The position numbers were made by a program, and so were the translations under genes. A stretch of DNA of 64,000 bases from Margaritispora aquatica. Taxonomy: Eukaryota; Ascomycota; Leotiomycetes; Helotiales; Discinellaceae. Where the stretch lies: the NCBI GenBank assembly GCA_007644065.1, contig VJWN01000012.1:1229758-1293757 (forward strand), in the 5' to 3' direction. Below are positions 1 to 11,417 of this stretch, piece after piece (position 1 is the stretch's first letter; each line of letters begins with the position of its first letter). A model generated the notes under the pieces. It was given only the letters and a program-made list of their open reading frames with translations. It was not told the origin of the DNA and ran no database searches.

Positions 1-2656
1 GACCAATTTTCACCCGACAACTGGATTCCTCGGTCGTCTAATCTCATACGACTTACAGGCAAGGTTAGTACCCAAAATGAATTGTCTTTGTGCAAGAGAC
101 ACTGACATACTCAGCACCCTCTGAATGGAGAGCCTAAGCTTACTCCGCTCTTCAATGCTGGTCTTATCACACCAAATGCGTTTCACTACGTGCGAAATCA
201 CGGCGCAGTTCCTCATCTCCTATGGGAACTTCACAAGATACAGATTTGTGGTCTTAGCCCTGATCAATCATTAGAACTTAGCATGGATGACCTCACATTG
301 CAATTCTCTACTATCAACATACCCGTCGCATTAGCTTGTGATGGTAATCGCAGAAAAGAACTCAACATGATCAAGAGATCCAAGGGCTTCAATTGGGGCA
401 GTGGCGCTGTAAGCTGTGCTTATTGGAAAGGACCTTTGCTGCGTGATGTTCTCTTGGCTGCTGGAATTCCGGAAAGGGATGAAGGGGGACGACGCCTATG
501 GGTAAATTTTGAAGGAGCTGACAAACCTTCAGAAGGCAAGTATGCGACCTGTATACCATTCGATTATGCGATGGATTCTACCAATGATGTTATCTTGGCT
601 TACGAGATGAACGATGTTCCCCTACCACCTGATCATGGACATCCAGTCCGCATCATTATTCCTGGCTACGTTGGTGGCCGATGTGTAAAATGGCTCCACA
701 AAATCTGGGTCAGTGAGAAAGAAAACGATTCTCATTACCATATCTGGGACAATCGAGTCCTTCCAGCATTCATCACTGAAAAAGATGGTGACTTTGCCGA
801 TGTCGGATTTTCACACCCAAGCACAGCATGCAATGAGCAAAATTTACAAAGTGTGATCGTCAAGCCTGAGCAGGGTGAAACCATATCTCTTGATCAGGCT
901 AGAAAAGGAAAGACATATCGAATTGAGGGATATGCATATGATGGTGGCGGGCATGAAGTCCAGCGGGTTGAAGTGTCTCTGGATAATGGCCTAACATGGC
1001 TTTACTGCATACGCAAATTTCCAGAGGCACCAATCAGACATGGAAATAAGTTTTGGTCCTGGCTGCATTGGCATCTTGACGTTGAAATTGCGCATCTTGT
1101 ACGATCTGATTCTATCACGGTTCGGTGCTTCAATGTTTTCAAAAATACACAACCAAAGGAACCTTCATGGAATACGATGGGTATGATGAATAATTGCTGG
1201 TATGTAGTTAGGCCCGAGATCTCTGGGGAAGACGATGGTATTGCCAAAATTCTATTTCGCCATCCCGTTGAGCCAGGAACTCAACAAGGTGGCTGGATGC
1301 AATTATCGGAGTCTGAGAAAATCAATGAGGCCAAGCAAGCGGCAGGTGCACCGGAGAAGCAATTCACAAGAGAAGAAATCGAAAAGCACAATAAAGATAA
1401 TGACTGCTGGATCGTTGTGGATGCGAAGGTCTATGACGCCACGAGTGTATTAGAATGGCACCCAGGCGGAAAAACTGTCATCACAGGCCATGGAGGAAAA
1501 GTTTGGCAAGCCACCACAGACGAATTTAATTCTATACATGATGGATATGCACAGCGAAAACTCAAAGGTACTGGTTCTCTCCTTGCTTTCCAATCATTGA
1601 AGTCCGCGCAGGGTGGTTTTTCTTTTCCGGCTGTGCCCCCGAAAGCCCAATGTCTCAGCCAGACCAGTTACCCGCGTCGTCGTACAAGACCGTCAGATCA
1701 GCGTACCCGCGATCGTCACGCATATATTGAAACGGCAGAGTGTGCTAATGAGACATGCAGAATGCATCCTTGGGTCAGTTACCGAGAAGGCCGTCAACTA
1801 CATCAAGGAAAATTCCGAAAAAGCTGCCCAGGAAGCCATGAACTCCGCCAAGCAGTCCTTGGATATTGTGTTGCAAAAGCATCGCTGGGTGCCTGTCAAG
1901 CTCTCAAAGCGGACCGAGTTATCGCAAGATACACGCAAGTATACTTTCACATTGCCATCGTCCTCGAAGCTTGGCCTGAAAACTTGTCAACACATACAAT
2001 TTGGCTTCCACTTCAAAGATCAAATGCTCATTCGAAGTTATACTCCTACTCGGCCAGTTGCGGAGAAAGAAGAAGATGGCTCATTTGATCTAGTAGTAAA
2101 GACGTACTTACCTGACAAGCGCCAGCCTGGAGGTGCTATGTCAAACATTCTCGATTGTATGCCAATTGGTGAGGAGATTGAGATTCGTGGCCCAACTGGT
2201 GAGATATCATACCAAGGCAATGGGAAGTTCGATATTGAAGGCAAAGAGAAGACTTTCACGAAAGTGTCACTTATTCTTGGTGGGTCAGGAATCACACCAG
2301 GTTATGCACTTATCGCTCGAATATTGAGCGATGATAACGACAAGACACAGCTGAGAGTCATTGATGCGAATAAATCCGAAGACGATATCTTGCTCAAGGA
2401 ACAGATGGAGAAATTTGCTAAGGAGCATGAAGATCAGTTCAAGATTTGTCATGTGCTCAGCCATCCAAGTGAGGAATGGAAGGGGATCAAAGGACATGTG
2501 AACGAAGCCATTATAAAGAAGAGCATCTTTGATCCTGATGGCGGAAAAGATGCTGTGGTGTTCCTGTGCGGCCCACCTGGTATGATAAAACACGGTGCAT
2601 TACCTGCTCTGAAGGATTGGGGTTATATTGAGGAGACAGATTGTTATGGTTTTTGA
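1..2656 (+). CDS. niaD: Assimilatory nitrate reductase, 5' end cut off by window edge
   Basis: Exons <1..63, 115..1567 and 1761..2656 give 803 visible residues of a protein usually near 870-900; the N-terminus lies outside the window. It reduces nitrate to nitrite in the cytosol with NAD(P)H, through Moco, heme and FAD. The Mo-ligand Cys sits in ACDGNRR (codon 337-339). A Mo-dimerisation domain follows, then a cytochrome b5 domain with WHPGG (heme His codon 1459-1461), then the FAD/NAD half with RSYTPT, LGGSGITPG and CGPPGM. Intron 1 is 51 nt. Intron 2 is 193 nt, has a TGCTAATG branch site and restores KLKEC..VTEKA between b5 and FAD domains, as in known fungal enzymes. Intron 2 contains no stop in the upstream frame. 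The nitrogen-regulated promoter is not in the window. Family assignment is firm; NADH versus NADPH preference is not. Confidence 0.95.
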
Positions 2657-4093
2657 GTTTTGAGAATTCTGCGTAAGGACTGGGAAAGGTAGAATTTGGT
2701 GAACCACTGCACATATCTAGTTTGGGAAGTGGCCACGATGATGACGATTCCTTGCTGGCTTCAATATTCTCGCAGTGGCTTTCCTCGTACTTGGGATCAA
2801 AGAATTGCAGTTCCAGCAACATCATTGTCGATCCTGTTCTTGGCCATCTTGCGTTTGACACAAAGAAACGTGTTAGGAGGGGAACGGAAATAACCCATTT
2901 CATGGCATTTATTAACCACTTTCAGTCATGCGTCAGAGCATTTCTTATCGAGCAACATTTGTGCCAAGATTGAAGCGTTCGGCATGACTTCGGTGTTTAT
3001 TGACCTAGTAAGTTTACAAACCATCCTTGGTCACCGAGGTGGCATGTGAGCTGAACGTGATACGAGTTATACCACGATCTTACAGGGTTTCGCTTTGTAA
3101 GAAGCAGTCTTCCTCAATAAGGACTTCTAGTGAGCGTCTTCAATTGACACGTGGTGTGCTTGTATCATCGATAGGTCGTCATCCAGCATAAGCTGCCCGA
3201 AAGTTCTCTACTTTTTTTCCTTAGAATTTCAGAAACGTTTTACGGTCGACACGACGGAAATCAAGCATTCTGTTACAGGAGCTTGACACTTGTCTGTCGA
3301 ATGAGCTAATGTGTGGACGTGTGCAGGGAACGATATCTGCTCCTATCCACTGTAACCACGTTTCCGAGATTGAAATCTTAACCATTGCCATTCTCTTTGA
3401 AGCTAAACTTGTGTAGGTCTTTTTTTGAACATTAGACACTTAAATATTGCTACTATATTGGTGTTGTTGCGTGATTAACAATACAACCTAAAATAGTAGA
3501 TCTTTTGGAGTGAAAGGCTGTGCAATTATGCACCATCATAAGTGAAACCAATGTATTCGTTCTTCTATTGTAGAATCTCAGACATCAGCAAATGTGCAAG
3601 TCCTGGCAAGTCATTTCCTTCGCTGACAATGGCAGTGGATTTCTTGCTTATTACACAATGGTCCACTCTGTAGTCATTCAACAAATCATAGCCCAAAGCT
3701 TTCGGTCGTGTTCAATTCCCAGTCGGGCTATGTGAACCTTAATTCGTTTAGGGTTGTGACGATAACAGATTGACATGAGAGAAGCAAGAAATAAACTTAA
3801 GTTGAACCTTAAACTGTTATAAGATGAAGAGGTGGGGTCAACATGGATCTTTGAGATGAACGCCCTGCTAGCAATCCTAGGAGAAAATGCGGGTTACCAA
3901 GCTCTTGGCCTTTGATATCTCGGAGGTACTTCCCTCATAACGCACAATGCCCGTTTCTTGTACCCATCATGCCCGGTGAAGTAAACAATCTCCGACTGAA
4001 CATATTTACCCAGTAGGTCTCTCATTTTTGAAGAAAAGTGTCACCGGGCAATCTTTTGAACACAACCCTTCACTTCCTTCACTTCCTTGCAAC
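2657..4093. other. Intergenic region, nitrate reductase to NLP
   Basis: No convincing ORF on either strand. It holds the 3' end of the nitrate reductase transcript and the NLP promoter. A short stretch near 3705-3730 resembles the 3' end of a tRNA-Lys and is reported separately. Confidence 0.5.
3687..3732 (+). other. tRNA-Lys-like 3' fragment with an 8-bp inverted repeat
   Basis: CATAGCCC (3687-3694) and GGGCTATG (3725-3732) are perfect inverted arms. Between them, GGTCGTG followed by TTCAATTCCC resembles the variable region and T arm of a fungal tRNA-Lys with a few bases missing. No D arm or 5' acceptor strand is visible upstream, so this is at most a relic. Chance similarity is possible. 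Confidence 0.25.
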
Positions 4094-5128
4094 ATGCAGT
4101 TCTACAGCTTCGTTTCACTTCTGGCTGCTGCTGTGAGCATCAATGCTTCACCATTAGCTCTAGAAGCAAGAGCTGCTGTAGCCCATGATTCCCTTTGGCC
4201 GATGGCAGAAAGTCTTCCTTCTGGAGCTATTGGTAACGCAATCCGGAATTTTGAGCCATATATGCATATCGCACATGGGTGTCAGGTCATGACAGCTGTT
4301 GCAGCAAACGGCGACACAAGGTCAGTGGTTAAGCCTTTGAATGAGGTGTTCCTAAGCTGACAATTTTAAACAGTGGCGGTCTTTCAGCTACTGGAGATCC
4401 AAGTAAGCTCTTGTTCTATTTCATATCCATACATTTTATAGAAGCCTTCAAGAGATTGCTGTGCTTTCAAATATGTGATCCCCGAAAGTGTTCTGAGATA
4501 GAACTACAACCCTCTTGCACCATGCAACTTTTTACTGATAATGATCTCATTCTACAGGCGGTGGTTGTCGCTTTACAGACAGACAGCAAACATACGTCCG
4601 TAGTGCATGGTACAATGGCCGATATGCAATCATGTAGTAAGTATCATTGTGCTTTTATTGTTTTACAATGAATTCCAACAGTCCCTTCACCTTCCGGTCA
4701 CGATTTCTAGTGCCCAGTAGACTAACTCAGAATTCCACAGTGCCTGGTATTGGCCCAAAGACCAACCCATACCTGGTGGCGTTACCGGTCACCGCCATGA
4801 ATGGGAATCCGTGGTCGTTTGGCTCAATAACCCCGCTGTCGCTTCACCAACCCTGATTGGGGCTGCCGCCTCAGGTCATGGTGGCTACAAACTGTCGACA
4901 AACCCGATCAGGAATGGGAATCGCGTCAAAGTTGAATATTACACCACATTCCCGACTAACCACGAGTTACAATTCAGCAATACAGAGGGATGGAGCTTCT
5001 GGAAGATTCACTGGGATAACCTTCCTGCTGCCGCGAGGACTGCTCTGCAGAATACTGACTTTGGCTCGGCTAATGTTCCCATGAAAGATGGCAACTTTGA
5101 GTCTAATCTTGCCAAGGCTTGGGTATGA
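4094..5128 (+). CDS. Secreted necrosis- and ethylene-inducing-like protein (NLP, NPP1 domain)
   Basis: Four exons (4094..4320, 4374..4402, 4558..4636, 4741..5128) encode about 240 residues, the usual NLP length. The ATG at 4094 is chosen over the upstream in-frame codon at 4028 because it opens directly on a hydrophobic signal peptide. The mature part carries the NPP1 heptapeptide as GHRHEWE (4787-4807), a Glu variant of the common GHRHDWE that binds the metal. NLPs are secreted into the plant apoplast; some cause eudicot necrosis by binding sphingolipids and many are non-toxic. Activity cannot be inferred here. Exon 2 is only 29 nt. No in-frame stop is seen once the three introns are removed, so the gene appears intact. 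Confidence 0.93.
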
Positions 5129-6981
5129 GAGCATTGGTTGGATAAGATGATAATATTATGGTGGTAATAGAGCTACATGGATCTTACAGCAAACTTGTGT
5201 AAGGCTTGAATGGTTGTAGATGTTTGGAAACTTGTGGATATCGTTCAGAATAGATCACATTTTCCAAGTATTGCATCAAGACCAGAACCACGTATGTGCC
5301 GTTTCACTAAGATGTCTCGCCCGTCGAATAGTATGCCTCTTCAAGGAGATCGCTTTTTCTCTGATGTTAACCTCCAGCTCGCCTAATAGAGGTAAAGTGT
5401 TAACGGAGGTCAAGTAACCTTGTTGCCTGGTCTGCCAAGCTTACACTAAACCCACGTTGTTTATGCTTGTCAGCACAGCCCAGACCAGATCCGCAACTTT
5501 TAATGCTTAAAGCCTTTATATAAACTCTATTTCACCTATTTGAATATATCTGAATCTGGAGATCTTCCATCTCAAACATTTGTATCGATTGACCAAAGAC
5601 TACCTTGGATTGGTACATTATTATACCCATATATTAGGCGGTGCTCACTCAGCCTCAAGTAATATCAGTGTTACATAGTTTCATGTGTCTCGGTTACAGT
5701 CAAAAGCTAAAAAGTAGGAGTATGCTTCTATTTTTGGGTTTTAGTTCTCCATCCTTGCCCGACCCCTTCATGCAAAGCCTCCAAGGACGTCTACGTACTT
5801 CAAGTCTTATAGATATTTAACATTATAAGTATTCAACATCAGTTCAAGGGCAGAGTATGGGGTAACAGTTGTTAGATTGTTGGCGTAAGGTCTCCGTAAT
5901 GCTAGGCGCAATGCCTACGATAGGTAGGTAGTAATTGATCATCCGTGCCACGTGACCAATGCAGCCATGCTTTCCTAGCCTACTTGAAACATTCAACTTT
6001 GTGCGATTGCTAGCTTACTATATTAGGAGCCTTTGAGTTGGACAATATGTGAAGAACCATAGGTAGCATACATAATCTCATAGTGTAACAACACAACCTC
6101 AGTAAGACAAATAGTGTCTAGCGAGGTTGTCATGATAACGGGGCGCATTCACGACTAAAATAGCTCGTAGGACAAGCAAAACCCCAGATCTGCCACATTC
6201 TGGTCAATGAATCTTTCAATGCCGCATTAACCCAGAAGCCACGAATGCTCTTCATACATCCTGACAGGACAACGGACACATTCCATTCCAGGAGGGGAAT
6301 GTTGTTCGGAGAGCTTACAAAACCATGAAGTTTCTAACAGCACAGATGAAGATCTTTAAGGTTAGCCAAGTCCCACAGCACTCTATTGGTATGATTATGA
6401 GGAAGAAGGGGGAAATCTTGCTCCTGGAGACTGCGCCTCGCTTAGATCATGCACCTTGCTTATGGACACATTATGTTAAACTTGAAGCCATCCTATGGGT
6501 GACAATATCTCCACTAGAGACTCTTTGGTATGGATTTTAAATATTTGATGTAGTGTTGGAAGCCACGTTATCATTGTTTTTGTAAAGAAAAAGCATTTTC
6601 CACCATGGAGATCAGCTGATCGGCCAAAATTGTACCGCTTTCCTTTGGTAGCATTTTCATCATGCCGACGGTATAAATCCTAGTACATGTCAACCAATTA
6701 AAGCTAATAACCAGAATGGGCTGCCCGCCAACCAGTCATATCAGAGCAACGACGCACCGCGGGTGGTCTCAAGTCCGCCGGCTTGATTCAACTCTTCATT
6801 TTCATACAGAAATACAGTAGGTAGAGATCGTGACGCAAACCAACCAAACGTTATAAACTCAATTGAGATGCCAAAATGTCACCATCAATACAGCAAAGCT
6901 TCAATCATTCCTCAATATTACAGATTGTAATTCAAGATTAACACGAAATCATTGCAAAGACTTCATAAACAGCAATCCGCG
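5129..6981. other. Intergenic region, NLP to MDR oxidoreductase
   Basis: About 1.85 kb without a credible gene. The 71-codon ORF at 6325-6540 has no recognisable features. A TATAAA lies at 6853-6858, about 125 nt upstream of the next ATG. Confidence 0.5.
6853..6858 (+). promoter_or_regulatory. Possible TATA box of the MDR gene
   Basis: A TATAAA in an A-rich context about 125 nt before the chosen ATG at 6982. The distance is plausible for a fungal core promoter; no other evidence. Confidence 0.3.
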
Positions 6982-8172
6982 ATGACAACTTCAATTCGAA
7001 AAGTCCTCATCGAAGAGTTTGGTGATGAGTCTAAAGTCAAAGTTGTTCATGCTGAGCTGTTAGCTCCAACTGCGAATCATGTCCAAGTGAGAATTCTTTT
7101 CGCTGGATTCTCAGGAACAGATATCAACATGCGTCGCGGAATATACCCGTAAGTAGATTCTACATTTAATCCTTTCTAGATACACCTTCCAAATATTGAT
7201 CCAAGGGAACGTTCTTGAACTATTTCACTACAGACTAGCTGACAACTTCATAGAATGCAGAGGAAAGCTCCATTGACGCCTGGATCTTGTCTTGTTGGCA
7301 CCGTCGTTGCGAATGGTCCCTCAAGTACTCGCTTCCAACCTGGAGACCTGGTGTGCTGCCTTTCGTTCTACGATGCCGAAGCCACACATGTAAATTTGAC
7401 AGAAAAGTACTTGGTACCAGTTCCAGCTGGGATGGATCCAAAAACGGTGCCTGCTCTTGTTATGGACTGGAATACAGGTCAGTGTGCTGCAGGAGTCACT
7501 TATAAGCTATCTGATATGGGAGAACTTCAAAGCATAGGGCTAATACATCACACAGCTTACGGAATGGTGACGCATCAGGCGAAAGTGTCAAAAGGCCAGA
7601 AAGTGTTTGTGCATGGCATCAGTGGCGCAATCGGCTGGGCACTCGCAATCCTTTGCTCCTTACGAGGCGCAGAAGTTTATGGGACAGCTTCATCAAGGAA
7701 TCATAGCTCAATTACCTCCATTCTACCCAACGCTACAGTCTTCGATTATGCAAACAAGGACTGGATCAAGACCATGAAGTCAATAGGAGGAGTTGACGCC
7801 GCTTTCGACCCACTCGGATTCGAAAGCTGGGATGAGTCCTTCTCAATTCTAAATCCTAGAGGGTTTTTAATCGGATACGGTGGCAATTTACCAGCTCTCA
7901 CCGGACGCCCCGAACAATCAATGCTCCTCCCTACGGCGAAGCTGTTCTCGAAGAACCTGAAATTTTGGGATGGTCGGAAAGCTACTATGTACTGGATCAG
8001 TCGTGATCGGTCGAATTTTGTGCCCGATCTGACTGCATTGTTTGACTTGAGCAACAGTGGAAAGATCCAGGTGCCTATCAAAAGTATCTTCAAGTTGGAT
8101 GATATTAAGGAGGCGCATATGACCTGGAGCAAGCAATCGGGTGTTGGGTCTATTATGATTGATTGTGCTTGA
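6982..8172 (+). CDS. Zinc-independent MDR-family NAD(P)H oxidoreductase (quinone oxidoreductase-like)
   Basis: Two exons (6982..7148, 7254..8172) encode 361 residues. The ATG at 6982 is preferred over an in-frame codon at 6952 because the GroES-like fold starts there. The N-terminal half has the MDR pattern (PANHVQVRILFAG..GTDINMRRG); the Rossmann half has GISGAIG at about residues 177-183 for the cofactor. The catalytic and structural zinc ligands of alcohol dehydrogenases are absent, which favours quinone or enone reductases of the zeta-crystallin/VAT-1 type. Substrate unknown. A P450 gene follows in the same orientation 560 nt downstream, so a shared oxidative pathway is possible but unproven. 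The 105-nt intron has a GCTGAC branch site. Confidence 0.88.
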
Positions 8173-8734
8173 AATAGCGACGCGGCACATCGAATCCGTT
8201 ACATCTGTTGATATCTTAGTGACTTAATAATAATAGCATATAACACATCCTCACATTCGTGTTCGTTGTCGTCAACTTTTGTCTTTGTTCTCCACTCCAA
8301 TCGCTAAGAGGTTAGCGAAGCGAGCTCATATTTACGCGAATACGAGTACGTTCAAGCCATTGGCTCTCTGATCTTGAAACATCCAATGAAGCCAGTTAAT
8401 GACTCGCAACGTCTTGACCTGCAAATCGCGAATACGTTTGGTTGTCGTCCTATAAGCAGCCGTTGATGGGTTTTCTAGAAGATCTTTAAGCGTTGGAAGT
8501 TATGCACATCCCTCGGGTCGACCCCGCCTACTCGCAACGATGTGACTGGAACAACTGTACCCTTCGTCACTATGTCTGCTTGACAGCTGGGATGGGGCGA
8601 ATGTTGCGAATGAATTGTGAGGATTGAACAGGAAATTCTCTACTTAAGAGAACAGACTGCAGCACAGAATAGATCATCATTCATAACTTCATCTATTCCA
8701 TCACACATCAAGATTACATCCAAAGCATTCAAAC
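8173..8734. other. Intergenic region, MDR to P450
   Basis: About 560 nt of mixed composition between two same-strand genes: 3' UTR of the MDR gene and P450 promoter. No clear TATA box or inverted repeat. Confidence 0.5.
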
Positions 8735-10643
8735 ATGATTTCAGAACAATCCGCCATTCCTCTAGCTGGGGTCTTCATACTCCTAGCTGCATACATTGCG
8801 CATTCCAAATTCACAAACTCCAAAGATATCTGGACACAACTACCATGGGTCGGTAGAAGCGATGGTTTCTTCTGGGACCTACGAGCTCGTCTGGACAGTC
8901 TACGCAGCAACTCCTTGGAGATCTCGGACGCCGGCTACAAGGAAGTAAGTCCCCATTCTAATCTCGATCAAGCGTTCCAACGGCTGACCATCTCTCCAGT
9001 TCTCACAATCTGGGTCCGCCTTCATCCTGCCCGGCTTCGACGCCCACTCGGTGATCGTGCCAGCGTCCGAGATCAACTGGCTCATCAACCAGCCCGACTC
9101 CGTCATGAGTGCCGCCGCCATGCAACGCGAGACTATTCAAACAGATTGGTCTCTCCTCGACGCCGACATCGCGCGGCACGATTTCCAGGGCACGACGATC
9201 CGCCGCGACCTGACGCGGGCGATTGGCGGCCTGGTGCCCGAGATCGAAGAGGAACTGAATTTCGGCGCGGATAGATATTGGGGTACTGATCCTGAGGAGT
9301 GGAGGGACGTGTGCGTGTTTGATTCTGTTCAGCAGATTGTGACGAGGACTTCAAATCGTGTATTTGTGGGACTGCCACTTTGTGAGTTCTTTCTCTGCCT
9401 AATTCTATGTGAGGGTGGGAAGTGACCATACTAACAATTGCTCTCAGGCCGCAACGACGACTTCATTGCAAACTCAATCAACTACGTCCAAGACATCGCG
9501 CTGAGCGGAAGTCTAATCAAGCTAATCCCCAACCTACTCAAGCCACTCACAGCCTGGATCTTCCAGCTCCCCACACGCTGGCACTTCCACTACATCAACA
9601 AATACCTTCTCCCCGAAGTGAAGAAGCGCTTGAGTCTTGCGCAAAAAACAGCAGGCGATACCAAGGACGCTCTTCCAAATGACTTCTTGACCTGGTACAT
9701 GCTTGAGGCGTTGAACAACCCGCTCGCGAAGGAGAGAGGCGCATACATGATTTCGAAAAGAGTCATGGCTACGAATTTCGCAGCTATACACACGAGTTCA
9801 TTCACAGCTACCAATTTATTGCTGTATGTACCTACCTCCTTTTACCTCCCTTAATCCACAATCCACAAGCACGCACTAACACCCCTTCCCCCAAAACAGA
9901 GATCTCTACTCCTCCCCCCGCGCCGAAGAATTCGTCACCGCCCTCCGCAACGAAGTGACCACCGTCCTCGCCGCGCACAACAACGTCTGGACGAAAGCCG
10001 CGCTCGCGCAACTCGTGCGCATCGACAGCGCCCTGCGAGAATCAATGCGGATCTCAATCTTCCAGTCGCAGGGCCTGTACCGCCTCGTCGTCGACCCCAA
10101 CGGCGCCACCATGGACAACGGACTGCACTTGCCGCAAGGCACGCGCGTCGGCACGAGCGTGTACTCGATCCATCACGATGAGGACATCTATGAGGATGCT
10201 GGCACCTATGATGCGTTGCGCTTCTCGAGGGCCAGGGAGGAGAGCAGTGATGTGTTGAAGGCGAAGAATTTGGCGGCTGTTACGACGTCCGATACGTTCT
10301 TGTGAGTTTCTCTCTCTCCTTCCATCTTCCCTCTAAGTAATTCTACACCCGAGACTGAGACTAACTGATGGATGCAGATCGTTTGGCCATGGAAGACACG
10401 CTTGCCCTGGGCGATTCTTCGGTTCGTGACCCCTGATCCTTCTTTAAAATACTGGAAGGAAAATAAGCGTGTTGTACTGATAAGTAAATAGCAACCACCG
10501 AGATGAAATTACTCCTCGCCTACATCGTCATGAACTATGACGTGCAGCCGCTCAAACAGCGTCCCCAAAGTACTATGATGGCCGGGTTCAGAATGCCACC
10601 GACAAAGGCGACCCTCTCTGTGCGAAGACGCAAACTTACTTGA
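8735..10643 (+). CDS. Cytochrome P450 monooxygenase, membrane-anchored
   Basis: Six exons (8735..8944, 9000..9381, 9448..9823, 9900..10301, 10378..10421, 10492..10643) encode 521 residues, normal for a microsomal fungal P450. Residues 7-24 form the N-terminal ER anchor. The ExxR pair lies in LRESMR of exon 4, and the heme-ligand loop FGHGRHACPGRFF (Cys in FxxGRxxCxG) spans exon 5, only 44 nt long. The I-helix region reads AAIHTSSFT, as in fungal P450s near ent-kaurene oxidase. Substrate not inferable. All introns are 55-76 nt with CTAAC/CTGAC-like branch sites; the last donor, GTTCGT, is non-consensus but needed to keep frame. The upstream MDR enzyme is the only possible pathway partner nearby. 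Confidence 0.92.
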
Positions 10644-11417
10644 GGCACGATTGACAGTTCGATGGAATATGGTTGAGAGTTTTGGCTAGGAGATAGGTAA
10701 CGCTTATAGGGCTAGACAGGCAGTTAAACATAATAGAATACGGACTCAGACCAACACACATCTCGTGACACTAGAGACATGTCGTGAGGTGGTCTCGTGA
10801 TACAGTGCAGCTCGATGGTGGTGTATCGTATTACTGCGTCAAAGGTCTTTGACTGAGATAGGAGATAATCGACCACACTCCCAAACTCCCACTTTCCTCA
10901 TTCTCCAACTCACATACATCAACTGACCATTCAAATGCACAAGTCGATCAGATTTACAGAACCTCACCTCCCATATCAGCTCCCTCCAAACCTCCACTCG
11001 CTTAATTCAGAAAAAAACGAACCACTCAAATGTCCACAAACTCACCATGCGGCTGAGACCGAGTCCATTCACGAACCTCACCACGCAGGTGAAAAAGAAA
11101 AATATACCTATCACGGACGCCACAATCAGCAATTCGATTGCGGCAATAACCATCCCTCGTCCCCCGATGTGATCATATTGCTGGCCTATCCCCGTACTGC
11201 CCTCGAGCTCTTCTAATCATTTTATTTCATTTATTCATTCTTCAACGTTTCCACCCGCTGCTACCGCTGCAGCTTCAATTGCTGTTTACTCTCTCCCCTG
11301 AAAAACTACTTACTCATTAAGAGGGTATATCACTCAATTGCTAAGTAAGTTCGTCATCGAACAAGAGTACCTAGGCAAATACCTGCCTACTACCTCCAAT
11401 CATAAGACGAGCCAAAA
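10644..11417. other. Intergenic region, P450 to SLATT gene
   Basis: The 93-codon ORF at 10935-11216 is low complexity with no family signal. The 3' two thirds is C/T-rich, as in long fungal 5' leaders, and ends in AAAAATGG at the SLATT start. Confidence 0.45.

Noticed and set aside
4028..4093. Upstream in-frame start for the NLP gene
   Set aside because: It would add 22 polar residues before the signal peptide and prevent normal secretion; ATG 4094 fits better.
7149..7253. Alternative acceptors for the MDR intron (near 7233 and 7260)
   Set aside because: Only the acceptor at 7253 keeps frame and preserves the residues expected before the APLTPG block.
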